NCBI RefSeq assembly: GCF_009905375.1
Contig: NC_133650.1
Span: 66,219,669-66,283,668 of the forward strand
Length of the DNA stretch: 64,000 nucleotides
Reading direction: 5' to 3'
DNA from: Apium graveolens
Lineage: Eukaryota > Streptophyta > Magnoliopsida > Apiales > Apiaceae
Shown here: piece by piece, positions 33,126 to 44,393 of the stretch
How positions within the stretch are numbered: position 1 is the stretch's first letter
Layout of the letters: every line of letters starts with the position of its first letter
Translations under genes and position numbers: made by a program
The notes under the pieces: model-generated
Databases searched by the model: none
What the model was told of the DNA's origin: nothing
Seen by the model: the letters and a program-made list of their open reading frames with translations, nothing else

Positions 33126-36100
33126 TCATTTTCTTTTCCTTTGTTCCCTTTTTTTCTTCCCTAGCCTCCTATCATTTTCCTCTACTTGGAGTTGGAGTTT
33201 TCTATAGAATTCAGCTTCATCTTCTTCACTGATGTCCAACTTAGATTGCATGTCCTTGAGAGTTTCATTACTGGCAATTTTAAGCTGGTCTTCAAGTCTG
33301 AAAAATCTTCTGACTCCTTTGTTGTGTCTGAACTCCATCAACCAATGAGGTGATTTATGAATTGTAATTCCATGCTCAGGGATGAGTAATGTTTTAGGCA
33401 AGGAATTTGACTCCCACCAATTCTTCCTTATGCTGGCAATCCTATTGAGAATCTCAGTTTTGGCAGTCCTGGTAAAGCCAGTATCCCTTCTGATAGCTGA
33501 GTAGACTCTAACCAAGGTAGAATAGCCCTCACTTAGAATTCTTTGAAGGGGCCAAGTCCTTTCCACACTTCCTTTGTACTTGAACACTAGCCTTTCTGGT
33601 ACCTGTCTATAGGCATTTATTCTCTTTACTTCCTCCAGCTCATCCAGGAAGAGTTCAATATCTGTATGTTCTTTTATGTCACAAATGTGAACATAATCAT
33701 CCTTTGAGGCTTGTGGCTTAGGCTTAGGTTTATATTTCTGAGTGAATTTACTTGAGGTTAGGGGTGGTGTTGATTTGGATTTTCTTTTCAGTTTCTTTGG
33801 TGATGGAGAAGTAGTTAGGAAGGTAGGCAATTTGATGGCATCCCAATCAACAGGTTCCTCTTTAGGGATGATTGTTTCACCATGAATATTTATATTGGGA
33901 TCAGCCACAACAGGTTCAGGGATAGAAGGTAGTGGTTTAGATTTTGATTGGGTTTCCTCAATGTCATCTTCACTCTTCCTTTTTTCCTTGACCTTCTTTA
34001 TGTTCCCTTTCTGCCATTCCTTTCTTTCCTCACTCCTTTCCTCCACACTCTCACCAACCATATTCCCCATATCCACATTTATGCTTTCAGTCTTGTCTCC
34101 TTCACTCTTGTCTTCAATTTTCTTCTTTTCTTCAATTTGACTTGACTTTAGCTGTTTTTCAAGCTTTGCTTGTGCTCTTTTGTCAGCCTTCAGCTTTTTA
34201 GCTTCTTCCTTTAGCCTCTTGGTCTCTTCCCTATTGGCTATTGAGAATTTGGGATGTCCTTGCATCACACAGATGCTCTTTCCCTCTCTATAGATGATAG
34301 CCATATTCATTCTTTCCATTACATCCTTGGTATCTTTGTGCTTTATGATGTTACCACCCAAAACTTTGTCTTCATCAGGCTTTGGAAGAGGAAAATCCAC
34401 TTCTTTTAGTTGAGCAAAGCTTAGAGGGTTCTTTGTAGAGTCCTTGTTGAATCTAGTGGTTGGCTTGAGTACCATGGGCTTCAGGTTCCTGAAAGAAATT
34501 TCTCCAACCTTATTCCTCCTTACTGGCTTGTGCTCCATAATGATTGGCTCAACTTTTGTGCTATGTTTCACAGATAAGGATTTTGTAGTTGTAGAGCCAA
34601 ACACTTGTTGCATCCTTTCATTAATTCTTCTCCTTTGCTCTTTCACCTTCATCTCAGCTGCTGCTAGCTGGATTAGATCAATTCCATCAAGCTTTCCTTT
34701 GATTTGAAGTGTTGGAGAAGTAGTGATGGCAGGAACTAGCACTTTGGATATTTGAATGTGTGTGGATGGCTCCCCTTCCCCTTCCCCTTTATTCTCCCCC
34801 TTTTTGTTATCATCAAGGAGAGGGGTCAAGCCCTATGCTTTAGCCAGTTGTATAAGAAGACTAGTCTGAGGCTGTTGATTTTGAAGAATGGTGACCACAG
34901 AGTTTTCAATAACTTGAACTCTTTCCTCCAATTTGGCCATCTTCTTGTCAGCATCTGATTCTCTTCTCAGTCTCAGTAACAGTTCCTGCATGGTACCAAA
35001 GGGCATGATTGAATCCAGCTTCTTAGAATTGTAGGTGTTCAAGTCAGCTATATCCTTCTTGAGTTCATCCACACTTAGATTATGTCTTAATTGTTGTAGC
35101 TTCATGAGATGTAGAGAATCTAGGTGAGCTTGAAGAATAGCCTTGGTACCAGCATTTGAAGTTTCCTGAATGGCCTTTTAGATAGACATGACTTGTTTGA
35201 CTAAGGATACATTGAAATGCCCTGGTGTAGACTCCTTTGTCAATGCCCATACAGGTAATTCTGGAATAGAATTTGGGCCTTCATCTCCCCCTAAGTTCAT
35301 TCTTCCATCAAAAGAATCAGAGTCATCATCATTAGAATTTACTTCAAATTCTTTAGATGGCTCACCAGCTGTAGAAGGCATCATATTGACAACAGCTTTA
35401 ACCCTTTGTAGAGATTCTGAAGTATGTACTAGATTTAAAGTCTTTTCTGCCTCCTCATTGCCCTGAATAGCCAACAGTTGATAGGCTGACACAGGATGAG
35501 TAAAAGTGTCAGCATCCAAGGAAATGTTATCAATTACAGCTTTGTAATGTTGCTTAAATTGTCTTTCCTTTTCAGCATCATCCACAATCATTGACTCACT
35601 AGCAATGGCTGGATCCACCCTTATACCTCTTGTACCTGCTTCTCTCTCAATTTCTCTCTTTTCTTGCATCAGGGGCTCCCCCTGGCTCACACTCCTCATA
35701 CCCTCACCTTCACCTACTAAGGTGGTACTCCTCTCACTTTCTTTTGCCATGCTGGAAGAAATAGCATGCATATTTAGACTCTCAAGCTCTCCTTTTTCCT
35801 GGGAGCAACCCAGCCTCTCACTCAAGTTTTCACTCCCTTCCCTCAATCCTAGAAGTGATTGTACAGTGACCATGTCTTCTACACTTGGAGTTAATTCAGT
35901 TGTTTGTGTAGAGACCATCAACGGATAAGGAGTATCCGTTGAAGTTGAAACTGATGGTGTCAACGGATAATTGCTGTTAAGCTTATCCATTGAAGAACAA
36001 CCACTTGTCAACGGATGAGGAATATCCGTTGAAGAAGGAAAAGAAGTGGAAATTGAAAGTGACATAATTATTGAATCTGTGTGGATTGATTTTCATTTAG

Positions 36101-37685
36101 GTGACACAGATTCTTCAACTAAGTCTGAAAGAATTGACTGATGATCTAACAAATCATCTAAAAGATGATGATCACCAGTACTTGAGTGGGGCTCCTCCCT
36201 GAGTTGTAAAGAGGGAGAATCATGAATTAATGTGAATACCATGTCCACATCCAGAGATGGTAATGGAGAATTTGGTGATTGATGTGTGTCAATTTTGAGA
36301 GAATGAGGTTGTGACTCCACATTTGTTGGGGTCACATCAAGCTGAATTTGAGAAGTCATAGATACAGGTGGTTGTATCTGTGCAGTGTGTGCACCCTGTG
36401 TGGAAACTAGGGTTTTGACCTTCTTTCTTCTTGTGAAGGCTTTTACAGGTGAGTGTGTGGCTTCAGTGTCCCTCCCTCTTTTGTTCTGTATCCCTGGTTG
36501 GGGACGATTTTCAATAGTTGCACCCTTTTGGGAGGATGCAACTAGGGATGAGTTTGAATCCTTTTCAACCACCACGGTATTTTGAGAAACTGTGGCTTGG
36601 CTAGCTTGGGTGCCACTCACCTCTCCTACCTTATTCTGGGGGTTTTCTTGATGTTCACCCCTCCCATCACCACTAACACCCTGTACACTCCCCTCAAGGT
36701 TAATGGTAGGTGTTACAACTGTTGTCTTTTGAGAGACAACAGAGGTGGCTTTCTTTGACTTGGGTTTTGAAACTTTAGGTTTGGTGGCCTTGGTAGGAAC
36801 CTGTTGGGACATTGACACAGATTCCATGGCCACACTTGAAGGCAAAGAAATGATGGGGTTGGAAGTAGTAGGAGTTGAAGAAGTATTTACCTCACTTACC
36901 TGAGGTGAATCCATGATTGGTAAGTATACCAATGGCACCTTACTGTTGAGGTTAATCCTTAAAAGGTCTGCAAGGACCCTCTTCTCTTGTGCCCAACATT
37001 TGAGTTTATTACTCTCATTAGTTATGACCAAACCTTCAGCAACATGGTTAGCCAATAACATAAAGAATCTAGCATAGTAGATGTTATGAGGTCTATTAGC
37101 CTTGTTACCTAACCTAGTACCCAATTCTAGCATAACATAATTGTTAAAATTAAAGTACCTATCAGAAACCAGCATATAGAGCATATTAACAAGAGATGAA
37201 GTTATTGCATCAAAATTACTAATTTTCCCAGAGAAAACCTTGATAAAGGCATCACTAAGAAAACTCCATTCTTTCCTAAGGCCTTTTCTCTTAATACTGC
37301 CTAAAATAGTAGAATCAAGGGAATGGCCTATGGAATCTAACATGCTAGATACATTATTATTAGTGTGTGGTGTCATGACATTGTTTTCAGGTAATTTAAA
37401 ATAGGACTGTATATCATCACAGTTAATACAGTAATCCTTACCTTTGAGAGAGAAAGAGATGGTCATATCAGTGGGGTTGAACTCTGCAGTTGTCCACATT
37501 TCCTCAACTACCTCATAGTAAATCATTGGGGCTTCCAGCATTGCATAGCTCAGTTTGCAGTTTTTGATGAAGTCCATCATCTTGTGATAATCTGAGTGGG
37601 CTTCATTCTTTTCTACCAAAGCTACGAAATTGTTTCTCTCATAGACAAACCCAGATTGGGACATTATCTTTACTACTGGTGCCAT
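33126..37685 (-). pseudogene. SIRE env-position ORF, one frame with three stops
   Basis: It begins MAPVVKIMSQSG at 37685 (a further in-frame ATG lies at 37790) and runs in a single frame to 33126, about 1520 codons. There are only three stops, one of each kind: TGA 36095-36093, TAA 35180-35178 and TAG 34835-34833, and no frameshift. The first 250 residues look globular. The middle is Ser/Thr/Pro-rich and low-complexity. The last third is very rich in Lys and Glu (KEEAKKLKADKRAQAKLEKQL), a likely coiled coil, followed by a folded-looking end. SIRE elements carry an env-like ORF here. I see no clear signal peptide, furin site or transmembrane helix, so an envelope role is unproven. Confidence 0.7.
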
Positions 37686-38245
37686 TGTTGTGAGTAGAAG
37701 TTGCAGAGAAAGGTTGAGAGTTTTGGGAGAGAAAGAGAGTAAAAACTTTTGAAAATTGCAAGAAAGGGTAAAGTGAAAATAAGAATTCAAAGGGGCTTTT
37801 ATACTTTCTCAAATTAAACGTAAATAGAATGATTAGACAATATTTTTATGTGAATTACAGCCGTTTGAGAATAAAAGAAAACTGTAAGTATTCTAAAAAC
37901 TTCCTTTAATACAAATACATACAACTGTGTGTATATATATATATCTCAATGGTTAAGTAAATAGAATCAACGGTTGTGACTCACTCAAAATGACTGATGT
38001 AACACTTCAACAGATGAGGTAAACAGTTATCCGTTGAAGATTAACACAGTTTTATCCGTTGAAGGATAAAATTACCAGAAATGTATTTGTCTTTCAAAGG
38101 ATAGTGGACATCCATTGATAGAACAATTTTGGCTTTCAACGGATAGGGAATATCCATTGACAGAATAAACTTTACTTAAAGCCAACTTTGTTTTTGCAAC
38201 AAATTCATTTCAGGCTACAAAACAAAATACAGTTAGGACAAGAAT
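37686..38245 (-). other. SIRE spacer between pol and env-position ORF
   Basis: No coding sequence. It contains three exact copies of the 9-base word (38029, 38054, 38136) and several variants, plus a TATATATATATAT run near 37932-37944. A U-rich/A-rich stretch just before the ORF could be a leader; no clear promoter seen. Confidence 0.55.
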
Positions 38246-38817
38246 TTAGGAATAATTAAGCACACCTAGCTCACTTACCAATCTTGTGAATGTTGATTCA
38301 TCAAGTGGCTTGGTGAATATGTCTGCAAATTTTTTTCACTTAGAAAAAAATGAAGTTCCATTGTACCATTCATCACATGTTCCCTTATGAATTGGTACTT
38401 GATGTCAATGTGCTTGGTTCTTGAATGTTGCACTGGATTTTCATTAATGGCAATGGCACTTGTGTTGTCACAGAATATTGGAATTTTGTCAACATTTAGC
38501 CCATAGTCAAATAGTTAATTCCTCATCCATAATATCTGTGCACAGCAACTACCAGTAGCAATGTACTCAGCCTCAGCTGTTGATGTAGAAACAGAATTTT
38601 GCTTCTTACTGAACCATGATACAAGCTTATTCCCTAGAAATTAACAAGTGCCAGTTGTACTTTTCCTGTCTATTTTGCAACCTGCATAATCTGCATCTGA
38701 GTAGCCAATTAGATCAAAACCAGACTCTCTACGGTACCAAATTCCTAGATTTGGAGTCCCTTTGAGATATCTGAAAATTCTTTTAATAGCAACTAAGTGA
38801 GATTCTCTAGGATCAGC
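38246..38817 (-). pseudogene. pol: SIRE RNase H, broken
   Basis: In frame pieces read IFRYLKGTPNLGIWYR, GYSDADYAGCKIDRKSTTGT, SVSTSTAEAEYIA and CDNTSAIAINENPVQHSRTK, the standard copia RNase H blocks, with the catalytic D, E and D visible. Stops interrupt it (for example after TTGTC near 38640 and in the WMRN-LFDYG stretch near 38514). Pol ends with TAA at 38248-38246. Confidence 0.8.
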
Positions 38818-39992
38818 TTAAAATCTAGCACAAAGACATGTAGAAAACATTATATCAGGTCTACTGGCAGTTAAATATAGAAGTGAACCAACCATGCCTC
38901 TATAGCTTGTAATGTCCACAGACTTTTCAGCCTTGTTTAACTCAAGCTTAGTGGCAGTGGCCATGGGAGTTTTTGCAGATGAACATTCCATTAAGTCAAA
39001 CTTCTTTAAAAGATCATAAATGTATTTAGTTTGACTAATGAAAATTCCACCACTAACTTGTTTAACTTGTAAACCAAGGAAATAAGTTAGCTCTCCAATC
39101 ATGCTCATTTCATATTTACTTTGCATTAACTTAGCAAACTTTTTACAAAGTTTATCATCTGTAGAGCCAAATATAATATCATCTACATAAATTTGAACAA
39201 GTATTGTAGAGCCATTAACATTTCTAAAGAAAAGAGTTTTGTCAACCGTACCTCTTGTGAAGTAATTATCTAGGAGAAATTTTGACAAAGTCTCATACCA
39301 GGCTCTAGGTGCTTGCTTTAGTCCATAGAGTGCTTTCATCAGATAATACACATGGTCTGGAAAATTTGGATCTTCAAACCCTGGAGATTGGCTCACATAA
39401 ACTTCTTCCTCCAACTCTCCATCAGAAATGCACTCTTGACATCCATTTGATAGACTTTGAAATTGGCATGGGCTGCATAGGCTAGAAAAATTCTGATGGC
39501 TTTAAGTCTTGCAACATGAGCAAATGTCTCATCAAAATATATTCCCTCTTGATGAGAGTAGCCCTTGGAAACCAATCTAGCTTTATTCCTTATGACAATG
39601 CCATTTACATCCATCTTGTTTCTGAATACCCATTTTGTGTCAATAGAACTCTTGTTCTTTGGCTTGGGTACCAGCTTCCATACTTTGTTCCTCTCAAATT
39701 GGTTTAGCTCCTCTTGCATTGCTAAAATCCAATACGGATCCAATAGAGCTTCTTCCACTCTCTTAGGTTCCTCCTGTAATAGAAAACTACTGTATAGACA
39801 TTCATCTTGAGTAGCCCTTCTTGTTTGCACCTTAGATGTTGCATCACCAATGATTAGTTCAAAAGGATGATTCTTGGTCCATTTCCTTTGAGGTGGTAGA
39901 TTCGCTCTAGATGAGGTTGCCTCAGTATTGTCATGATGTGAGATAGAGTATTGATTGGTTGAAATTCCCCCTGAATTATTGGTCCTTTGCAA
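38818..39992 (-). pseudogene. pol: SIRE reverse transcriptase, broken by one shift
   Basis: Two overlapping open pieces, 39992-39393 and 39414-38818, together cover RT. The first holds [28 protein letters not shown] and [10 protein letters not shown]; the second has [16 protein letters not shown] and the active site YVDDIIFGS (about 39190). A frameshift lies near 39400-39414 and a stop near 38818. This enzyme made cDNA of the element. RT blocks identify Ty1/copia unambiguously. Confidence 0.87.
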
Positions 39993-40199
39993 GGAACTGG
40001 GAGTTCAATCAACTGATGATGTAAATTGATTATCCGTTGATGAACTATGATCAACGGATGCTCCATTATGTACTTCAACGGATGATGCACTTTGTCTTTC
40101 AACGGATGCTGCATTACTTCTGTCAACGGATGCTGAATTATGACTTTCAACTGATGCAGCATTTTGTGCAATATCCAAAGGCAGATTTTGAATCCTTTT
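39993..40199 (-). pseudogene. SIRE integrase-RT linker with repeated ASV(D/E) peptides
   Basis: In one minus-strand frame this linker reads repeated A/S-S-V-D/E units about every 8 residues (NSASVDRSN, AASVERQS, GASVDHSS). Each is the translation of ATCCGTTGA; a TCAACGGAT copy gives STD instead. A TGA near 40006 ends it. Low-complexity linkers at this place are normal in SIRE elements, but the repeated word is not explained by protein function. Confidence 0.6.
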
Positions 40200-41324
40200 T
40201 TAAGTGTCTTCTCCATCATTATCATCTTCACTATCATCACAATATATCTCAATGTTGTCAAATTTGAGTCCTTTATGATGTCCCTCATCTGTTAGTCCAT
40301 CAATCTTTTTATCATCAAACACAACATGCATAGATTCCATAACAATGTTGGTTCTTAGATTGTAGACCCTATATGATTTTCCAGCAGAATAACCAACAAA
40401 TATCCCATCATCAGCCTTTGCATCGAACTTGCCTTTGTGATCAGGTTGGTTTCTTAGAATGTAGCATTTGCAACCAAAGACATGAAGGAAGTTTAAGGTT
40501 GGTTTTCTTCTCTTGAACAATTGATAGGGAGTCATGCTTTTTTCCTGATTGATTAGAGAAATATTCTGAGTGTAACATGCACAGTTAACAACCTCAGCCC
40601 AAAAGTATGTTGGGAGTTTTGACTCTTCAAGCATTGTTCTTGCAGCTTCAATTAGTGATATGTTCTTCCTTTCCACCACACCATTTTGTTGTGGAGTCCT
40701 TGGAGCTGAGAACTCATGCATGATCCCATTTTCTTCACAGAACAACCTCATGGTAGTATTCCTGAACTCAGTTCCATTGTCACTCCTGATATTCCTTACT
40801 TTGAAATCTGGATGGTTGTTGACTTGCTTGATATGATTGATAATGATTTCACTAGCTTCATCCTTTGATCCAAGAAAATAGGTCCATAAAAACTATGAGA
40901 AATCATCTACAATCACTAGGCAATATATTTTCCTTGAAATTGACAATACATTGACTGGTCTAAAAAGACCCATGTGTAGCAGTTATAATGGTTCATCAAT
41001 TGCTGATTCAAGCTTCTTACTGAATGATGCTCTCTTTTGATTTCCTTTCTGACAAGCATCACACAGTCCATCCCTTGAGAATTCCACTAGAGGCATTCCT
41101 CTAACTAAGTCCTTTTTGACTAGATCATTCATTGTCTTGAAATTTATATGGGACAGCTTCTTGTGCCATAGCCAACTTTCATCTTGACTTGCTTTGCTGA
41201 AAAGATAAGTGATTGATTCTGCATCTGTAGAGTTGAAGTCAGCCAAGTACACATTCCCTTTTCTAACTCCAGTTAGAACCACTTTGTTGTCCTTCTTACT
41301 GGTGACAACACAGGCTTCAGAATT
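40200..41324 (-). pseudogene. pol: SIRE integrase and protease-integrase linker, broken
   Basis: The zinc module is in the open piece 41282-40983: WHKKLSHINFKTMN then GLCDACQKGNQKR. The core spans 40982-40200 with the D of IVDDFS, the D of RSDNGTEF and the E of QQNGVVERKN, followed by FGCKCYILRNQPDHKGKFD and a GIFVGYS block. Stops near 40980 and 40890 break it. The 5' end joins the protease across element C, inserted after GAATT at 41320-41324. Confidence 0.82.
41320..41324. repeat. Target site duplication of element C, left copy
   Basis: GAATT precedes TGATAGGG and is repeated at 50927-50931. Removing C and one GAATT restores a continuous protease-integrase linker frame. Confidence 0.95.
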
Positions 41325-41870
41325 TGATAGGGATAAATAAGTCCTGATTTTATAATTAATGGGCTGCTAGGCCCAATAATAAGATGTATAATATTCAGAC
41401 CAGAAAGGTTAAGCCTGATGGACCAGATCAGGCCTGGTGGAATAAAAAAGGCCCAAAAGCCCTGATTATTAATTAATTTCGTAATTAATTAATAAGGGAA
41501 AAATCAGCTATTGAGAAGAGTCCCGATAAGGATATAAATCCTTATAGATTAGCCTCAAGGGGACCTAAAAGGATAAGGAATCAGCTTCCTACTTCCTAGG
41601 ACTCCTAAGTCTATCCTAATTCAGAGGCTTGTCCACCAAGTCTCCTATACCAAGTCCAATTCAAGGACTCCCATATCTATATAAGGGGCCTCACCCCACA
41701 AATCAGAACTACGTTTTTTGACTTGATCCTTGGCAATCAGCAAGGTACGTAGGCATCTTGTTAAGGCAGATTGAGTCACGAAACACAAGAGCAGTCAAAT
41801 CGAGCCTCGAAGCTCACGTTCCTTAGTATTAAATACAGCAATTATATATATTAGTTTTTAATCCATAACA
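41325..41870 (+). repeat. Element C 5' LTR
   Basis: TGATAGGG to CCATAACA, 546 bases. Same plan as the A LTR, but 24 bases shorter, mainly from a gap after GATAAATAA. TATATAAGG is kept near 41680. Confidence 0.93.
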
Positions 41871-41872
41871 TT

Positions 41873-41890
41873 TGGCGCCGTCTGTGGGAA
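41873..41890 (+). other. Element C primer binding site
   Basis: TGGCGCCGTCTGTGGGAA, identical to A at 11406-11423. Confidence 0.75.
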
Positions 41891-41903
41891 AGCAACAACA
41901 ACC

Positions 41904-44393
41904 ATGGCGAGAACACGGAAAACAATTGGAGCTCTAGAGGAAGGAACACCATCAGAGACAACCCAGGTGATTTCATCAACCGTGGAGGTTCCTCCCCATT
42001 CAACTTATGCATCTACTCAGGGGGAAGCCCAGACAGGGGCAACTCATCCTCAGCCACAAGGGACAACTCCTCCGACTATTCAAGGTACGAATCCTCAAGT
42101 TCAACAAATACATATACCTGTGAATTCTCGACCCGTCGGGTATGAATATTCAACTATTGTTACTACTAACCCCCCTTATGGGATGCCCCTTCGCCCTGAG
42201 GTTGGAGGAAGCGGATATGCTAGGCGAGGCGAAGCACGAGGGCAGTCACCCCCCTATATACGAGGTTTGGGTCCTATTCCTGAGGATCGGGAATTTTCTG
42301 GTCCTTATACTGAGAGAGACTCCGAATCTTCGGATGATGAAGTGGCCCCGAGAAGGAGGCGTCCTGGAAAAGAGCCAATGACCGATGGAAGGCAACGCCC
42401 CCGAAGCACCCCAGGGGCGAATCCCCAAGAAGTGCAGGAAAGGATCAGGGCTCATGAGGCTGAAATCCAAAGGCTGAGGCGTGATTTGGAGGCTCATCAG
42501 GCCACCAGACCCGAGATATCTCCTAGGGGGAGAAATCTTCCTCCTGTCATAGACCTGGATGGTCCGGTAAGAAGAAGGGCTGTTGTCCCAAGAACTGATC
42601 CAAGCAATCTCCTTCCCCTTGGAGATCCTGATGATCCAACTCCACCCTTCACAGAAGAGATAATGAATGCCCATATCTCAAGGAAATTCAAGATGCCCAC
42701 TATCAAAGCCTATGATGGCACGGGAGACCCCGCTAACCATGTTAGGACATTCTCTAATGTACTGTTGCTGCAACCCGTGAATGATGCTATAAAGTGTCGG
42801 GCCTTCCCTCAAACCCTGTCAGGTATGGCTCAAAGATGGTACAGTCGCTTGCCCCCAAACTCTATTGGATCGTTCAGAGAGTTAAGTCAGGCTTTTATTA
42901 AGCAGTTCATCAGTGGAAAAGTCCATGAGAAAAGTTCAGCATCTCTTATGAGTATTGTGCAAGAAGCTAAGGAATCCTTGAGAGATTACCTGAATCGTTT
43001 TACAAAGGAGGCTTTAAAAGTCCCAGACCTTGATGATAAGGTAGCTATGATAGCACTGCAACAAGGAACTAGGGATGAGTTTTTCAAGATGTCCTTGGCC
43101 AAACGTCCCCCTGAAAATATGTTGCAGCTCCAAGAGAGGGCAGGGAAGTATATCAAGGTTGAAGAAAGCATGAGGAAGACCGTAGTAAGTAATGAGCCCA
43201 CTGGAGGCAAGAAGCGGAAAACTGATCTGGAGTATATCGCTAAGGATAAGTATCCTAGAACCGAACAAAACCCTGATTCAACCCCCAAGAAGGGAGGACC
43301 TGGGCAAAAGTTCACCGAATACGCTAAGCTGAATGCTCCCAGAAGCCAGATCTTGATGGAGATCGAGAAAGATCGAGATGTTCGTTGGCCTAAGCCCTTG
43401 AAGGCCGATCCAGCCAAGCTAGATAAGAGCAAGTATTGCAGGTTTCACAAAGATGTTGGCCATGACACCGATGAGTGTAGGCAATTGAAAGATGAAATTG
43501 AGTTTTTGATTCGAAAAGGAAGATTGAACAAGTATACTGGAGATGGAGGGGACAGAAATAATAATGGAAGGAAGAACTTTGAAGATCGTAGGAGGGACCA
43601 AGACGATCAGGGGCGAAACCCCCAACCTAGAGGACCAGTTATAAACACCATTTATGGAGGGCCGAGACCTCGAGGGCCTGTGATAAACACGATCTTTGGA
43701 GGTCCAACTGCTGCTGGATTGTCCAAAAATTCCAGAAAGGCATATACTAGAGAGGTTATGCATATTGTTGGAGAAGCCCCGAAGAGGGCCAGGACAGAAG
43801 TAACATTGGCTTTTGATGATTCCGACCTAGAGGGTGTGAAGTTTCCCCATGACGACCCGCTGGTCATAACGCCGATAATAGGAAATAGCCCGGTTAAGAG
43901 GGTCCTTGTGGATAATGGTGCTTCTGTGGATATCTTGCTCCACGACACCTTTCTAAGGATGGGGTATAACGACTCCCAGTTGACACCAACCGACATGCCG
44001 ATATATAGATTTGCTGGAGTAGAATGTCCTGTGGAAGGGATAATTAAATTGCCAACCACCATAGGTACGGAGCCAAGGCAAGCAACGCAGATGCTAGATT
44101 TTGTGGTGGTAAAGGCTAGTTCAACTTATAATGCTATCATGGGGAGAACAGGGATACATGCCTTCAAGGCAGTCCCCTCTTCCTACCATTCAGTCATGAA
44201 GTTTCCCACCCGAAACGGGATTGGAGAAGAGAGAGGAGATCAAAAAATGGCTAGAAGCTGTTATGTGGCCTCTTTGAGGGCAGATGGAGTCGGGGGGCAG
44301 GTTCTTCCTATTGAAGATATGGATGTTCGAGAAAATGATGAGAATAGAGGAAGGCCAGCAGAAGAATTGGTTTCGATTCCTTTAGATCCCTAG
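41904..44393 (+). pseudogene. gag-pol: Element C gag-protease, ended by nonsense codon
   Basis: 829 codons from the ATG in CAACCATGGCG to TAG at 44391-44393. At the same place A has AAG (Lys), so one A-to-T change made the stop. Gag, the variant knuckle CX2HX4HX4C and the protease VDNGAS are intact. The frame continues open after the stop at 44394, so rare readthrough would yield most of pol. Differences from A are mostly silent or conservative, as expected for a recent parent under selection. Confidence 0.9.

Noticed and set aside
33126..37790. Long minus-strand ORF taken as a captured host gene
   Set aside because: It lies between SIRE pol and the SIRE purine tract/LTR on the same strand, where SIRE elements carry an extra ORF, and it shares the SIRE word.
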